Assembly: GCF_032878975.1 (NCBI RefSeq)
Contig: NZ_CP043875.1
Location: 984,370 to 1,048,369, forward strand
Direction of reading: 5' to 3'
DNA from: Methanoplanus sp. FWC-SCC4
GTDB taxonomy: Archaea > Halobacteriota > Methanomicrobia > Methanomicrobiales > Methanomicrobiaceae
Length of the DNA stretch: 64,000 nucleotides
Shown here in pieces: positions 55,233 to 64,000 of this stretch; within the stretch, counting starts at the first letter, position 1, and every line of letters begins with the position of its first letter. The position numbers were made by a program, and so were the translations under genes. Under the pieces are notes generated by a model, which was not told the origin of the DNA, did not search any database, and was given only the letters and a program-made list of their open reading frames with translations.

Positions 55233-56126
55233 CTAATATTCTTCATCTTCAGTCATTTCACACAATTCTCCTTCTTTTTCAATTTCAATGGTCGCATGAT
55301 CAATTCCAAGTCTTTTGGCAGTTCTTTTGACAGAACATTTTATTCTGTTGATATCGTTAAAAGTGCAGTTTTTGTCTATTACCACATGCAAAGTAATTAT
55401 GTGATGTTCCCCGTCCAGTGACCATATATGAATATCATGAACATCGGTTATATCCTGGATATTATTAAGAGCTGATTCAACCTCTGTCACAGATACCTCA
55501 CGGGGGACGCCCTGAAGAAATATTACCAGCACTTCTTTGAGATTCCTGACAACATTATAAAAAATAAATATCGTGATAATTATAGATAAAATCGGGTCGA
55601 GAACCGGCAGGTTCCAGAAATACATAATTGTACTTACTATTAACACAGCCATCCATCCAAAAAAATCCTCCAGAAGGTGCCAGGTTACAAGCTTTTCATT
55701 AAGGCTTTTGCCGCCGTAGACCCTGTATGCAGCAGCTCCGTTTATTATAACTCCGAATATTGCAAGAATGAACATTCCTGCGGCATTCGGCTCTCCGGGT
55801 ACAAACAATCTTGGAATTGCCTGTGATAAAATAAAAACAGAACCAATTATCAAAACAACAGCATTAATTAATGCCGATAAAAGAGAAAGGCGTTTTAAGC
55901 CATACGAGTATCTTTCAGTCCTCCCCTCTTTTGCAATGTGCTCAAATATCCAGGAAAGCCCAAGAGAGAAAGAGTCGCCCATATCATGCACAGCATCTGC
56001 AATAATTGCAAGACTTCCAGTGTAAAAACCACCGATAAACTCAATTATTGTAAATATTAAATTCAGAAAAAATGCCAGCCGTATATTCTCTTCAGCCCTT
56101 TTTTCTGAATTTTCCTTAGCCGGCAT
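55233..56126 (-). CDS. Cation diffusion facilitator (zinc exporter type)
   Basis: A 297-residue CDF protein with six helices. Metal site motifs are ADAVHDMGDSFSLG and HLLEDFFGWMAVL, typical of Zn2+ exporters (CzcD/ZitB group). The cytoplasmic end has VHDIHIWSLDGEHHIITLHV and acidic EKEGELCEMTEDEEY. It extrudes Zn2+ or similar in exchange for protons. It lacks the NifX domain of the other CDF gene in the window. Confidence 0.93.
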   Translation of the reverse strand: MPAKENSEKRAEENIRLAFFLNLIFTIIEFIGGFYTGSLAIIADAVHDMGDSFSLGLSWIFEHIAKEGRTERYSYGLKRLSLLSALINAVVLIIGSVFILSQAIPRLFVPGEPNAAGMFILAIFGVIINGAAAYRVYGGKSLNEKLVTWHLLEDFFGWMAVLIVSTIMYFWNLPVLDPILSIIITIFIFYNVVRNLKEVLVIFLQGVPREVSVTEVESALNNIQDITDVHDIHIWSLDGEHHIITLHVVIDKNCTFNDINRIKCSVKRTAKRLGIDHATIEIEKEGELCEMTEDEEY

Positions 56127-56299
56127 AATAACCTATCCTGTTTTTAATTCTATAAAAACAGATCCAACATTCATTTTTTTAACTGACAAAACCGACTCTC
56201 AAAAAAGATTGCCATATATTTGTTTTAATTAAAAACCCGCCATCATCAGTTAAAATAAATCAAAAATCTCTTATTATAGTGAGATAATAATCTTAACTA

Positions 56300-56578
56300 A
56301 TGGTCTGGATAAAATCTCTTGAGGAAAGTTATCTAAATGTCGACAATGTCCTCTCCATAACATTTGACAAAAAATGTAATTCATTTGTAGCAGTAGTCGG
56401 ATATAAAGAAGCAAGACTTCAGCATAAAATATTTCAAAACAAACTCCTCGATAATATTCTGGCAGGTGACAAGCCAAGGAGTAATGATGAAATTATCGAA
56501 GAAATGATTGGATATATTGAGAAAGCAAAAGAAGGAACGCAATCAAAAATCCTGGATTTTACTATTCTTTTAAATTAA
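56300..56578 (+). CDS. Hypothetical protein (92 aa)
   Basis: A 92-residue soluble protein: WIKSLEESYLNVDNVLSITFDKK, then FVAVVGYKEARLQHKIF and a helix DEIIEEMIGYIEKAKEG, ending ILDFTILLN. The N-terminal part suggests a small beta hairpin. No family is recognised and no clear Shine-Dalgarno is seen. The codon pattern looks like a real gene. Confidence 0.65.
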   Translation: MVWIKSLEESYLNVDNVLSITFDKKCNSFVAVVGYKEARLQHKIFQNKLLDNILAGDKPRSNDEIIEEMIGYIEKAKEGTQSKILDFTILLN

Positions 56579-56622
56579 ATTTATCAAAAATCTTTCTTAT
56601 GTTAAGATATAAAACAAAAAAT

Positions 56623-57144
56623 TTATTTTTTAAGGTTCTTTTTGTCCGTCATATATGAACAAATACCTGCGATGGCAACAAATCCTGAAATGATGAATAC
56701 CGGAAATATCGGAGATGGAAATTCCGGAACAGGTGCTGAGTTAAGATAGCATATTTCCAGATGACTTATGTCACAAAACTTTTTGGAGTTGGGATTAAAA
56801 GGAGTGCCTAAAACTGTATCTGATAAAACAGTACTGCCATAGATATACACAGTGGAATTAGGTCCGCCTTTTACAATTAAAGCCTTTATCGGAACTGTAG
56901 AAATAAAGTTAAAATGAGTCGAATTTATCATTGAAATATTTATCATCCCTCCGCCAAGAGAATATTCCCTGTCCCACGGGGGAGTCTCTGTTTTAAAAGA
57001 ACTACCGCAAAACCCCAAATCACAGCAGTTTGGGTTGTCTGTATATAGTTCAGGTTCAACAATACTCCCTGAAACCAAAACCACAAATAAAGACAGGAAA
57101 AATAGTGCAGGGAAAAAAATACGGGTTATATTTTTTTCATACAT
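56623..57144 (-). CDS. Exported protein with C-terminal membrane anchor, unknown function
   Basis: About 173 residues from ATG 57144, after GGTGAT; ATG 57159 is an alternative. A signal helix FFPALFFLSLFVVLVSG leads into a domain with several cysteines (CCDLGFCGSS, CDISHLEICY). A Pro-rich VPEFPSP stretch and helix FVIISGFVAIAGICSY end the protein with lysines, as in other anchored surface proteins of this window. No family is recognised. Confidence 0.68.
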   Translation of the reverse strand: MYEKNITRIFFPALFFLSLFVVLVSGSIVEPELYTDNPNCCDLGFCGSSFKTETPPWDREYSLGGGMINISMINSTHFNFISTVPIKALIVKGGPNSTVYIYGSTVLSDTVLGTPFNPNSKKFCDISHLEICYLNSAPVPEFPSPIFPVFIISGFVAIAGICSYMTDKKNLKK

Positions 57145-57382
57145 ATCACCAGCGATCATTATTATAATTTTAATATATTATGGTATGCCCAGCAAATATC
57201 AGAAAAATCAAAAATGCATGAATTTTTTTTATTTCAAACACACCATATAAATTAAAATATGATGATTTCATTAAGGCATTATAAACGGATTATTTTGTAT
57301 ATTTAGTGCATAAAAAAGTAAATACCAAATCCTGCATGAAAAATTAGTGTTTATAAAAATGTATTTTATTTTTGAAAATATT

Positions 57383-58303
57383 TTATTTATTCTTCCCTAA
57401 AAGCATGACCATAAGTGCCTTTTGGGCATGAAGTCTGTTTTCGGCCTGTTGCCAGACAACACTTTGTTTTCCATCCATAACACTGTCTGTAATTTCATCT
57501 CCCCTGTGTGCCGGAAGACAATGCATAACAACTGCACCGTCTTTTGCATTTTTCAAAAGATTCTCATCAACACAATAGCCTGAAAAAGCCTGAAGCCTTG
57601 AATCCTTTTCAGCCTCGGAACCCATGGATATCCAGGTGTCGGTATATATGACATCAGCATCTTCTGCCGCTTTTGCCGGATCTTCAATATATTTCACATT
57701 TCCACCGGCCTTTTGAGCATTTTTTATATATTCAGGATCAGGCTCATAACCTTTAGGTGTTGAAACACACACCTCATAGCCGGTAAGAACTGATGAAAGA
57801 ATCAGGGAATTGCAGACATTGTTGCCATCGCCAATCCATACAACTTTTAGTTTATTTAGATCGTCTTTGAAAATCTCTTTCATTGTAAGAATATCGGCAA
57901 GTATCTGACAGGGGTGTTCTTTATCGGAAAGACCGTTTATTACCGGTATATTTGCATTATCTGCGATCTCTTCAACTGTGCTGTGAGAATTGGAACGCAT
58001 CATCACAACAGAAAGATAACGCGACAAAACTTTTGCAGTATCACAAATTGCTTCTCCTCTTCCAAGCTGCATATCATTTGGATTTAAAAAAATGGCATGT
58101 CCTCCAAGTTCAAACATCCCTGTTTCAAATGATATACGCGTTCTCGTTGACGCTTTTTCAAAGATCATCCCAAGTGTTTTTTTGGGAAGAAGTTCTGGAA
58201 ATTCTTCGTTTTTACGTTTCTCCTTTAGTTCCAGAGCCAGGTCTAAAGCTTCAAAAAGATCATTTTTTGTAAAATCCAATATTGAAAGAAAATTTTTTTT
58301 CAT
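57383..58303 (-). CDS. argF: Ornithine carbamoyltransferase
   Basis: A 306-residue OTC. Carbamoyl-phosphate motif STRTR (in [12 protein letters not shown]), HPCQILAD, and the Cys loop [10 protein letters not shown] are present. It makes citrulline from ornithine and carbamoyl phosphate (from carAB). The ATG overlaps the purD stop by 4 bases (ATGA), so translation is coupled to purD. Confidence 0.96.
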   Translation of the reverse strand: MKKNFLSILDFTKNDLFEALDLALELKEKRKNEEFPELLPKKTLGMIFEKASTRTRISFETGMFELGGHAIFLNPNDMQLGRGEAICDTAKVLSRYLSVVMMRSNSHSTVEEIADNANIPVINGLSDKEHPCQILADILTMKEIFKDDLNKLKVVWIGDGNNVCNSLILSSVLTGYEVCVSTPKGYEPDPEYIKNAQKAGGNVKYIEDPAKAAEDADVIYTDTWISMGSEAEKDSRLQAFSGYCVDENLLKNAKDGAVVMHCLPAHRGDEITDSVMDGKQSVVWQQAENRLHAQKALMVMLLGKNK

Positions 58304-59592
58304 CTAATCTCCTTCATATGATCAATACGCTTTTGGAGAACTTCATTAGTACCTATATCCCTGCGGTAACGGACACTGCCTTTAACCGAAGATGCTGCTT
58401 TCTCTGCAATTTTCTCAGCTTCTTCAAGGGTGTCTGCCATTCCGACAAAAGCAAGGGTTCTTGAGGTCTGAGTATATAAGACATTATTTTCTTCGGTAAC
58501 ATTAGCATAGTAGACATGGGCATCCCCGATATCTCCTAATTCGATAATATCACCGGGAATGGGTGAATCCGGATATCCTTTTGGAACAATATATTTACAT
58601 ACCGTTGACTTCTTCTCAAATACAACATCAGAAGGTGAAAGTGTCCCTTTTACAATTTTTTCTACAATATTGCAAAAATCAGACGAGAGTAATGTTAACA
58701 GATTCATTGCCTCGGGATCACCGAAACGTGCATTGAATTCAATGACTTTTGGTCCTTCAGCAGTATTCATAAACTGGCCATAAAGCATTCCTCTGTAAAC
58801 AGTGCCGGAACTGCTCATGAAAGCAACGACATCCTCCATTATTGCAAGAGCCTTGTCATAGTCTGCTTTTGTTACAAACGGGAACATATGATCAGGCATG
58901 GAATATGAACCCATCCCCCCGGTGTTCGGGCCGACATCTCCTTCAAATGCACGCTTGTGATCCTGGACAAGAGGCATAGGGACAACATGTGTGCCGTCTA
59001 CAAAAGCCATTAGTGTAAACTCTTCACCAATCAGGCGTTCTTCCAGAACTACCTCTCCTCCAATCTCTTTTATATATTCAATCGCTCCTTCCTTTCCGAA
59101 GTGCTCTCCCATAATTTTGACGCCCTTGCCTCCGGTAAGGCCAATTGGTTTTATTGCGAGATCGCCCTTGAAATCTTCAATATATTTACAGGCTTCTTCT
59201 GCTTCATGAAACACACGGTATTTTGGGCATCCGGAAACGCCATATTTTTCCATCATTTCACGGCAAAATGCCTTATCAGTTTCAAGGCGGGCTGCCGCTC
59301 TTGACGGACCCACGCAGGCAATACCATGATTTTCGAGATAGTCAACAATTCCTGCTTCCAAAGGAGCTTCAGGTCCTATAACGGCATATTCAATTCCAAA
59401 ATTCTCTGCAAAACCTGCAACAGTTTCGACTTCAGTCTCTTTTGCAATCAGATATTCTTTTGCCAGTCTTGCAATTCCTGGATTTCTTTTTGCCATTACG
59501 GCATATATTTCACAATTATCATTTTTGGAAAGCGTTTTTGCAATTGCGTGTTCTCTGCCGCCTCCACCCACAACCAGTACTTTCATTACCAT
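58300..59592 (-). CDS. purD: Phosphoribosylamine-glycine ligase
   Basis: A 430-residue Pur[14 protein letters not shown] starts the N domain; ATP-grasp parts include [10 protein letters not shown] and [12 protein letters not shown]; the end has [19 protein letters not shown]. It makes glycinamide ribonucleotide, the second step of purine synthesis. The start is ATG 59592 with ATG 59586 two codons later; GGTGAAATAAT precedes the first. argF follows in the same operon. Confidence 0.95.
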   Translation of the reverse strand: MVMKVLVVGGGGREHAIAKTLSKNDNCEIYAVMAKRNPGIARLAKEYLIAKETEVETVAGFAENFGIEYAVIGPEAPLEAGIVDYLENHGIACVGPSRAAARLETDKAFCREMMEKYGVSGCPKYRVFHEAEEACKYIEDFKGDLAIKPIGLTGGKGVKIMGEHFGKEGAIEYIKEIGGEVVLEERLIGEEFTLMAFVDGTHVVPMPLVQDHKRAFEGDVGPNTGGMGSYSMPDHMFPFVTKADYDKALAIMEDVVAFMSSSGTVYRGMLYGQFMNTAEGPKVIEFNARFGDPEAMNLLTLLSSDFCNIVEKIVKGTLSPSDVVFEKKSTVCKYIVPKGYPDSPIPGDIIELGDIGDAHVYYANVTEENNVLYTQTSRTLAFVGMADTLEEAEKIAEKAASSVKGSVRYRRDIGTNEVLQKRIDHMKEIR

Positions 59593-59717
59593 ATTATTTC
59601 ACCACTATCAAACTAAAAATTTGGTCTGTTTTTTATTATGTAAGCCACTTGCTGATTTTCATTTATACAAACGAAGCCTGAATACTTTATCGCCCCGCCG
59701 TACAAATTTTCAGGAAA

Positions 59718-60239
59718 TCATTCATTATCTTTTTTCAAAATTTCCGAAACACGGACAAGCGGAACAAGCTTTACATCTGAATTGGAAAGCTTTTCAGATG
59801 CACCCTGTTCGCGATCAACGACTGTTACAACTGTTTTGACAATTGCTCCTGCATCACGAAGCGCATCAATGCCATAAATCACACTTCCGCCGGATGTTGT
59901 CACATCCTCAACCAGAAGCACATTTTTCCCTTTTACATCACCGATTATTGCACCGGATTTTCCATGCTCCTTCTTCTCTTTTCTGATAATAGAATATGGT
60001 TTGCCTGAGAAAATCGAAACTGATACTGCAATGGGAACAGCTCCGACGGCAACTCCTGCCACCACATCAAAGTCAAATTTTTCAGCTATTGCCTTTCCGA
60101 TAGGTGACAATAACTCAGGATTTGTTGATGCGGTTTTAATATCAATATAATAACTGCTTTTTGCACCTGATGCAAGAGTAAAATCTCCAAATTCAATTGC
60201 ACCGTATTTTATCAAAACTTCTGCTATTTCATTTACCAT
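59718..60239 (-). CDS. pyrE: Orotate phosphoribosyltransferase
   Basis: A 173-residue archaeal-length PyrE. It has FGDFTLASGAKSSYYID, GVAVGAVPIAVSVS, and the PRPP motif VLLVEDVTTSGGS. It converts orotate and PRPP to OMP in pyrimidine synthesis. The ATG overlaps the end of the carS gene by 7 bases, so the two are translated from one message. Confidence 0.94.
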   Translation of the reverse strand: MVNEIAEVLIKYGAIEFGDFTLASGAKSSYYIDIKTASTNPELLSPIGKAIAEKFDFDVVAGVAVGAVPIAVSVSIFSGKPYSIIRKEKKEHGKSGAIIGDVKGKNVLLVEDVTTSGGSVIYGIDALRDAGAIVKTVVTVVDREQGASEKLSNSDVKLVPLVRVSEILKKDNE

Positions 60240-60787
60240 GGGACATCCTTGACTCCGATAAGATAACCAATAATGTTTGCTCCTCTATGTAATAGTGGTG
60301 TAATAATAATAATCCATAGCAAAACAGGAAGTGTCAGATTAATTACAGCCCAGTTGTAATTGAAAATAAGCACAAGAAGAAGCGATCCTGCAACCAGATC
60401 ATATTGATCTGCTATTAACCATTCCTCACCGCGTTTTTTATCAAGTCTCCGTTTAAAGAAACTTTTTACAAGATCACCAAGCAATGCCCCTGTTGCCAGA
60501 AGTACTACTGAAAGAAATGTGTGAATCGTAAAACCCGCATAATATCCAATTGCAATAAGCAAAATACCTGCAGCAATACCACTTAATATGCCTCCAAAAA
60601 GGCCTCTCCATGTTTTGCCCTCACCAAATATGCGGCGCCCGTCTTTCCAGTTCCTGCCTCCGTCAATTGGTTTGCCTCCACCAAATACTGCTGCAGCAGA
60701 GTTCGGGACATAGGCAGGGATCATAATCCACAGCGCTATGAATAAAGATATGGCAAAATCCCATAAATTAAAGTTTAAAGATGACAA
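60233..60787 (-). CDS. carS: CDP-archaeol synthase
   Basis: A 184-residue CarS (DUF46) protein with four to five membrane helices and the loop PAYVPNSAAAVFGGG, GKTWRGLFGGILSG and FFKRRLDKKRG. It activates unsaturated archaetidic acid with CTP to CDP-archaeol, the core of archaeal phospholipid synthesis. The start is TTG. The pyrE gene overlaps its end by 7 bases. It is divergent from the tetraether lipid synthase gene, another lipid step. Confidence 0.92.
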   Translation of the reverse strand: MSSLNFNLWDFAISLFIALWIMIPAYVPNSAAAVFGGGKPIDGGRNWKDGRRIFGEGKTWRGLFGGILSGIAAGILLIAIGYYAGFTIHTFLSVVLLATGALLGDLVKSFFKRRLDKKRGEEWLIADQYDLVAGSLLLVLIFNYNWAVINLTLPVLLWIIIITPLLHRGANIIGYLIGVKDVPW

Positions 60788-60865
60788 TATGACTATTATA
60801 GTGAATTAATAAAATAAATAATGTACCAAAATAATTATTGCCAAAAAAGGATTATATGACTAAAA

Positions 60866-60886
60866 ATTGTTTCACCAGTAAACAAT
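60866..60886. promoter_or_regulatory. 7-bp inverted repeat between carS and tes
   Basis: ATTGTTT, a 7-base loop (CACCAGT), then AAACAAT. It lies between the divergent carS and tes genes, upstream of a TTTTATTA TATA-like region (60891-60898). It could be an operator shared by the two lipid genes. No known regulator is implied. Confidence 0.4.
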
Positions 60887-60945
60887 GATTTTATTAGATA
60901 ATATTCCGAATAAGACTAACAATATCTAAAAAAGTGAGATCAAAC

Positions 60946-62436
60946 ATGGTAATTAAAAAAACAAAAGGTCTATGCCCTGAATGTGGTGCTGTTCTTCCGG
61001 CAGACATTATCGAAGAAGACAATAAGATCTGGATTGTCAGGAAATGCCCGGAACATGGAGAATTTAAACACCTTTACTGGTCTGATGCAGACATGTACAG
61101 TCGTTTTGACTCTTTTGAAGCAGTAGGCACCGGTATTGAAAATCCAAATAATTGCATAGTCCCACAAGACTGCCCGACCGGATGCGGTCTTTGCAATAAC
61201 CATAAATCAACAACACTTCTTGCAAATATTGATCTTACAAACCGCTGCAATTTAAACTGTGATTTTTGTTTTGCAAATGCGCGTGCCTGCGGATATGTTT
61301 ATGAGCCTTCATTTGATGAAATTGTTTCAATGCTCAAAATGCTCAGGGAACAAAAACCATGTCCTGCACCTGCAGTCCAGTTTGCAGGTGGAGAGCCCAC
61401 AATGCGTGATGACCTTGTTGAAATCATCAAAAAGGCAAAAGAACTTGGCTTTAAACAGATCCAGATGGCTTCAAACGGTGTCAAACTCGCAAAAGACAGG
61501 CAGTATGTAATGGATCTGAAATGTGCAGGGCTTAGCACACTTTATCTCCATTTTGACGGTGTTTCAAAAGAAACAAACCCGATGATTAATATCAGTAAAA
61601 AAGTTATTGAAAATTGTTCTGAAGTACGCCAGGGTATTGTCCTTGTACCAACAATCATAAACGGCAAAAACGATCATGAGGTTGGTGACATTATCAAATT
61701 CGCAGCAGAACACGTTGATGTCGTAAGAGGAGTTAACTTCCAGCCGGTTGCATTTACAGGTGCCGCATCTGAAGATGATGTCATTAACGAGCGTGTCACA
61801 ATTCCTGATCTCACAAAAAGGATTGAAGAACAGACAAATGGAAAAATCAGGCAGGATTATTTCTATCCTGTTCCCTGTATGATACCTGTATCAGATCTTG
61901 TTGAATCATATACAGGAAAACCACAGATAAGATTTACAACCCACCAGCACTGTGGTGCTGCAACATATGCATTTGTAACCGAAAACGGCCTTGTACCTGT
62001 CAATGAGATGATTGATGTTGACGAATTCTTCAAAGTCATCAATATTATGGCGGATGATCTTAAAAACAAAGGTTCTCTTAATAAATATCTGACTCTTGCC
62101 GAAGGACTCAAAGGTTTCCATTCATCCGTAAAAAAGAGCGGATCAGGTAAAACAGGTCAGTTCTGGAAGATGCTCTACCAGGCACTGTTAAAGCAGGACT
62201 TCCAGGCATTAAAGGAATTCCACTGGAATGCACTTTTTATCGGAACAATGCACTTCATGGACAATTATAATTATGATGTTGAGAGAGTGCAGCGCTGTTG
62301 CATTCATTATGCAACCCCTGATGGCAAACTCATTCCATTTTGCACATATAATTCTGGACCTGTTTACAGGGAAAATGTCTGGAAGAAATTTGCAAAACCA
62401 ATGGACAAACAAGACGAACTTGCTGATATAAATTAA
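60946..62436 (+). CDS. tes: Tetraether lipid synthase (Tes), radical SAM
   Basis: About 496 residues from ATG 60946, after AAGTGAGATC; GTG 60934 is an alternative. The N-terminal Cys-rich region (CPECGAVLP, CPEHGEF, CPTGCGLCNNH) is followed by the radical SAM cluster CNLNCDFC, GGEPTMRDDLVEI and a C-terminal Cys set (HYATPDGKLIPFC). This matches the family first annotated as MJ0619 and later shown to join archaeol chains into tetraethers (Tes). It would use SAM radicals to couple isoprenoid tails. Its divergent neighbour carS makes the phospholipid precursor. Confidence 0.88.
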   Translation: MVIKKTKGLCPECGAVLPADIIEEDNKIWIVRKCPEHGEFKHLYWSDADMYSRFDSFEAVGTGIENPNNCIVPQDCPTGCGLCNNHKSTTLLANIDLTNRCNLNCDFCFANARACGYVYEPSFDEIVSMLKMLREQKPCPAPAVQFAGGEPTMRDDLVEIIKKAKELGFKQIQMASNGVKLAKDRQYVMDLKCAGLSTLYLHFDGVSKETNPMINISKKVIENCSEVRQGIVLVPTIINGKNDHEVGDIIKFAAEHVDVVRGVNFQPVAFTGAASEDDVINERVTIPDLTKRIEEQTNGKIRQDYFYPVPCMIPVSDLVESYTGKPQIRFTTHQHCGAATYAFVTENGLVPVNEMIDVDEFFKVINIMADDLKNKGSLNKYLTLAEGLKGFHSSVKKSGSGKTGQFWKMLYQALLKQDFQALKEFHWNALFIGTMHFMDNYNYDVERVQRCCIHYATPDGKLIPFCTYNSGPVYRENVWKKFAKPMDKQDELADIN

Positions 62437-62456
62437 TCTTTTTTTTTCGTGATATC

Positions 62457-63251
62457 ATGATAAGAATCATAAAAAAACCAACCGATACGCCTGATGACAA
62501 TTCGACAGTTATGGTCGCTGATGCACTAAAAGAAAAAAAAGCCGAATTTTCATATCTCAATATTGATGATATTGATCCCTTCTCTGACGAAATTGAAAAC
62601 GATATAATCTGGGTTTGTGGAATTAAACAGGACGGTATCCAGTTTGAAATAATAAATGCCCTAAATATTAACAATAAAGTTGTAAACTCACCTGATTCAA
62701 TTGCGACATGTGCAAGCAAGGCCCAGACCAGTGCAAGACTTATCAAAGCAGGTGTTCCGACTCCTGAAACAATTTTTACAAATTCTAAAGACAGGATCAG
62801 GGAATTTATTGATATCCATAAAAAAGCTGTATATAAACCGGTTTACGGATATGACGGCAATGGAATTTATCCATTCTCATCAGTTGAGGAAATAAAGGAA
62901 ATTCCGCCATATTATATACAGGAGTTTGTCGAAAACAACTGTGATTACAGGGTATTTGTCATAGACGGAGAGGCAGCCGGCGCAATTAAAAGAAGTTCGG
63001 ACTCTTTTGCGCATAATATCCATCAGGGAGGAACTGGTGTTCCTGTAATTGATATTCCTGATGAAATGGCAGATGTTGCATCAAAAGCCGCACATGCAAT
63101 AAACATTGATTATTGCGGAGTTGATCTTCTCCCGGTAAATGACTCATATACCGTTTTGGAAGTTAACGGAACGCCAAACTGGCATTGCATGGGCGTGCCC
63201 ATACCTGAATATCTGGCAGAATATCTGATAAGAACAGAAAAAGATTATTAA
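62457..63251 (+). CDS. RimK-like ATP-grasp ligase (MptN/CofF-like)
   Basis: A 264-residue ATP-grasp ligase of the RimK group. ATP contacts include VYKPVYGYDGNGIY, YYIQEFVENNCDYRVFVI and GVDLLPVNDSYTVLEVNGTPNW. In methanogens such enzymes add glutamate to tetrahydromethanopterin (MptN) or F420 (CofF); which one is not decided. It begins 20 bases after tes on the same strand (CGTGATATC site), so they may be one operon, though no chemical link is evident. Confidence 0.85.
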   Translation: MIRIIKKPTDTPDDNSTVMVADALKEKKAEFSYLNIDDIDPFSDEIENDIIWVCGIKQDGIQFEIINALNINNKVVNSPDSIATCASKAQTSARLIKAGVPTPETIFTNSKDRIREFIDIHKKAVYKPVYGYDGNGIYPFSSVEEIKEIPPYYIQEFVENNCDYRVFVIDGEAAGAIKRSSDSFAHNIHQGGTGVPVIDIPDEMADVASKAAHAINIDYCGVDLLPVNDSYTVLEVNGTPNWHCMGVPIPEYLAEYLIRTEKDY

Positions 63252-63256
63252 TATTT

Positions 63257-63562
63257 TTAAAATTTATTACTTGGATCTTCGTCGATCTCTTTTTCGGTTT
63301 TTAAAGCCAGTTCATGCATTCTGTCCGCAATTCTCTTTGATGCGGAAGGCTCTACATCCTTCATGGCTTTTGCAATATCTTCACCAAGAACAAATATTGC
63401 ATGCTTGTGCTCCATTTTGCTTTTGTGTACCTGATTCGGTTTTATATTCAGGTCTTCATATTCTACAAACGATATCCCTGAGTTTTCCTGTTCAAAACTC
63501 TCCTTGATTGAGTACATAAACTGATGAAGGGCAATTAGTTCTTCTTTGTGCACAAGTTTCAC
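63257..63562 (-). CDS. UPF0058 family protein
   Basis: A 101-residue UPF0058 protein: HKEELIALHQFMYSIKESFE, then NIKPNQVHKSKMEHKHAIFVLG and ADRMHELALKTEKEID. This small helical family is archaeal, mainly in euryarchaea, and its function is not known to me. The start is GTG, closely preceded by GGAA. Convergent with the RimK-like gene. Confidence 0.9.
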   Translation of the reverse strand: MKLVHKEELIALHQFMYSIKESFEQENSGISFVEYEDLNIKPNQVHKSKMEHKHAIFVLGEDIAKAMKDVEPSASKRIADRMHELALKTEKEIDEDPSNKF

Positions 63563-63795
63563 TTCCAGATAATTGTTTTAAAAAGTTGATTAAAATATTA
63601 TTTCTCAATACAGTTTAAGGTATCTTATGAAAAGATTAAGAAAAACGAATCTATATTTACAATTTGTATGTAAAACATATGATATTATACAGTCTGCATA
63701 TATTCAAAATATTCAGCAAATTTCCATAATATAATGTCTTCCCCGGGGTTGACTGCAAGGTCGTATTTTAAAAAAAGGACAATATTTTCCAAACC

Positions 63796-64000
63796 ATGGA
63801 CGTTGAAATGATTTCAATAGGAAAATTTTCAGAGATTACAAGACTGTCAAAAAAAGCCCTGTACTGCTATGAAAAAAAAGGTCTTCTTGTGCCTGTAAAA
63901 AAGGATATCTGTTCTGGTTACAGGTATTACAATTCTGAACAGATTGAAAATGCAATCTGGATTGGTTCGCTGATAAATCTTGGATTTTCTCTGGACCAAA
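63796..64000 (+). CDS. MerR-family regulator, N-terminal part (runs off the window)
   Basis: The first 68 codons of a MerR-type protein. The winged helix-turn-helix reads ISIGKFSEITRLSKKALYCYE, then KKGLLVPVKKD and SGYRYYNSEQIENAIWI. This is the usual opening of MerR regulators with an effector-binding C-terminus, which lies beyond the window. ATG 63796 and ATG 63808 are both possible. CCCCGGGG (63741-63748) and TTGACTGCAAGG lie upstream. Confidence 0.85.
   Translation, partial: MDVEMISIGKFSEITRLSKKALYCYEKKGLLVPVKKDICSGYRYYNSEQIENAIWIGSLINLGFSLDQ

Overview
The window reads as a chromosomal segment of an AT-rich methanogenic archaeon, most likely in the order Methanomicrobiales. Evidence: formylmethanofuran:H4MPT formyltransferase (ftr), CDP-archaeol synthase, a tetraether lipid synthase (Tes) homologue, UPF0058 and DUF432/DUF2207 archaeal families, 6-phospho-3-hexuloisomerase, ferredoxin-fused MinD-type ATPases, TATA-box promoters and frequent GGAG/GGTG ribosome binding sites. 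The genus is inference; no rRNA is present.

Layout. 1-8.1 kb: the end of a histidine kinase, an MscS-DUF432 operon, a small ribbon-helix-helix (RHH) gene with two operator palindromes in front of a phosphoesterase, a CorA transporter, a second MscS channel, then ftr with a 5-formyl-THF cyclo-ligase homologue. 8.3-14.9 kb: tRNA-Leu followed by a complete type I restriction-modification operon (hsdR-hsdS-hsdM), visibly richer in G+C than its surroundings, and a decayed ORF. 15-25.9 kb: exported and anchored proteins, a GC-rich HD hydrolase, an FmdE-like gene leading a metal ABC transporter operon, and a LemA-DUF2207 pair. 25.9-31.9 kb: a 1.2-kb spacer with phased TTGCAC/GTGCAA motifs and gene remnants, a Gabija-like defence pair (OLD/TOPRIM nuclease plus UvrD-like helicase), and the wreck of a YgjP-type metalloprotease gene.

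32-46.5 kb: a CDF transporter fused to a NifX-like domain, tRNA-Thr, a NifX-like plus twin ATPase/ferredoxin operon divergent from a radical SAM gene, then a PAS protein, argG, an M42 peptidase, a hexuloisomerase-aminotransferase pair and a ROK kinase. 46.7-64 kb: carAB, a PEGA/beta-propeller surface protein, a Mn-type pyrophosphatase, a CDF exporter, argF-purD, pyrE-carS, tes, a RimK-like ligase, UPF0058 and the start of a MerR regulator. carAB, argF and argG supply arginine; carAB and pyrE supply pyrimidines.

The most notable items are the RHH-phosphoesterase module (3.6-3.9 kb), the phased TTGCAC array beside the Gabija-like operon (26.6-26.9 kb), the ftr/cyclo-ligase pairing, the FmdE-metal transporter operon, and two loci carrying NifX-like domains. 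Two neighbouring defence-type islands plus several gene remnants suggest repeated insertion and decay between about 8 and 32 kb.
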